Notes under the pieces: model-generated
Told to the model about the DNA's origin: nothing
The model's database searches: none
Seen by the model: the letters and a program-made list of their open reading frames with translations, nothing else
Program-made: the position numbers and the translations under genes
NCBI GenBank assembly: GCA_020435825.1
Contig: JAGQYY010000002.1
Coordinates: 1-63,196 of the forward strand
Source: Aequorivita sp.
GTDB lineage: Bacteria; Bacteroidota; Bacteroidia; Flavobacteriales; Flavobacteriaceae
DNA length: 63,196 nucleotides
Direction: 5' to 3'
Part shown: in pieces, positions 62,755-63,196 of the stretch
Position numbering within the stretch: the first letter of the stretch is position 1
Layout: each line of letters begins with the position of its first letter

Positions 62755-63196
62755 ATGTCCAAAGACATTAAGATTAAAAAAGGTCTTAACATTAAATTAA
62801 AAGGTGAGGCAGAAAAAACGCTTTCTAGCGCCCCGCGATCCAGAACCTTCGCAATAAGACCTTCAGATTTTCATCTTATAACCCCAAAAATGGTGGTTCG
62901 TGAAGGTGGAAAAGTACAAGCGGGTGATACTATTTTCTATTCGAAAAGTAACGAACGGCTAAAGTTTGTTTCGCCAGTGAGCGGTACCCTTACCAAAATT
63001 GAACGCGGTGCGAAACGCGTAATCACAGAAATCCTCATTGAAGCAGATCCGCAGGATGCTTTTAAGGATTTTGGTGCTTTAAGCCCGGATTCTTCAAGTG
63101 CTGAGGCTATTAAAAGCCTTTTGTTAGAGTCAGGTTGCTGGCCGTTCATTATGCAACGCCCTTATGCGGTGATTGCTGATACAGAGCAAGAACCGA
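62755..63196 (+). CDS. nqrA: Na+-translocating NADH:quinone reductase subunit A, N-terminal part (runs off window)
   Basis: The first 147 residues of NqrA, the cytoplasmic subunit of the sodium-pumping respiratory complex I analogue that takes electrons from NADH to quinone. It starts MSKDIKIKKGLNIKLKG and has VVREGGKVQAGDTIFYSK and VSPVSGTLTKIERGAKR, a biotinyl-lipoyl-like barrel near the N-terminus as in RnfC and NqrA. LLESGCWPFIMQRPYAVIAD is highly conserved. The rest of the subunit and the usual nqrB-F genes lie to the right of the window. It has a full promoter and a 74-base leader with a hairpin. Confidence 0.93.
   Translation, partial: MSKDIKIKKGLNIKLKGEAEKTLSSAPRSRTFAIRPSDFHLITPKMVVREGGKVQAGDTIFYSKSNERLKFVSPVSGTLTKIERGAKRVITEILIEADPQDAFKDFGALSPDSSSAEAIKSLLLESGCWPFIMQRPYAVIADTEQEP

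Noticed and set aside
1..63196. CRISPR array, tRNA or rRNA genes, prophage, intact IS element
   Set aside because: No regular direct repeats with spacers, no cloverleaf or rRNA core sequences, no transposase or phage genes were recognised.

Overview
The window is a chromosomal segment of a member of the Bacteroidota, most likely Flavobacteriaceae. The evidence is AT-rich DNA, exported proteins with type IX secretion (T9SS) C-terminal sorting domains, TonB-dependent receptors with carboxypeptidase-D-like N-domains, lipoproteins, almost no Shine-Dalgarno sequences, and promoters of the Bacteroidota form TAnnTTTG. The genus cannot be fixed from the sequence. There are about 50 protein genes and no rRNA, tRNA, CRISPR array, prophage or intact insertion sequence.

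Layout. 1-1174: the 5' part of purL (minus), carrying an in-frame palindromic repeat. 1360-7367: two tandem paralogous T9SS cargo proteins. 7457-9734 (minus): secreted endonuclease I and an RsmB-type rRNA methyltransferase. 9851-15254: a BNR-type lipoprotein, then a minus-strand operon of PIG-L deacetylase, a 36-residue membrane peptide and a sodium:solute symporter. 15309-19680 (minus): DUF2520-type protein, KdsC-like phosphatase, UbiA-type prenyltransferase, Maf, a lipoprotein and a short MscS channel. 19710-24320: a Crp/Fnr regulator divergent from a small membrane protein, a group III truncated haemoglobin and the CcsBA cytochrome c maturation protein, with a 14-bp FNR-like palindrome between the divergent genes. 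24364-29610: fumC, a 55-residue membrane protein, an outer-membrane receptor-like barrel, an ArsC-like protein and a frameshifted gene.

29754-36217 (plus) is a tight four-gene envelope operon: a secreted protein, an STN-type TonB receptor, a DUF4249 lipoprotein and an MG2/plug-like protein. 36249-40385: a repeat lipoprotein, prfB with its programmed +1 frameshift, a small secreted protein and threonine aldolase. 40405-48064 (minus): uvrA, a LOG-family protein, a secreted nuclease/phosphatase-fold T9SS cargo, and an M1-peptidase-like/outer-membrane-barrel fusion without an HExxH motif. 48156-51751 (minus): an unknown membrane protein, gamma-glutamyltransferase and ACP phosphodiesterase. 51792-61993 mixes envelope and housekeeping genes: acyltransferase, glmM, LpxL-like acyltransferase, rhomboid, SIMPL, pruA, NRDE, apaG, DUF3667 and the T9SS Plug protein. 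61994-62754 has no convincing gene but holds a MITE-like element with 13-bp terminal inverted repeats and an 8-bp target duplication. The window ends in the start of nqrA.

The genes join up in several ways. Four T9SS cargos sit in the same window as the T9SS Plug gene. Crp/Fnr, truncated haemoglobin and CcsBA suggest respiratory or nitrosative-stress control. The receptor/DUF4249/MG2 operon looks like an undercharacterised outer-membrane uptake or assembly machine. The identical 10-mer TACCTTTGCA lies just upstream of five housekeeping genes (purL, the rRNA methyltransferase, fumC, uvrA, pruA) and gives a clear view of the vegetative promoter.
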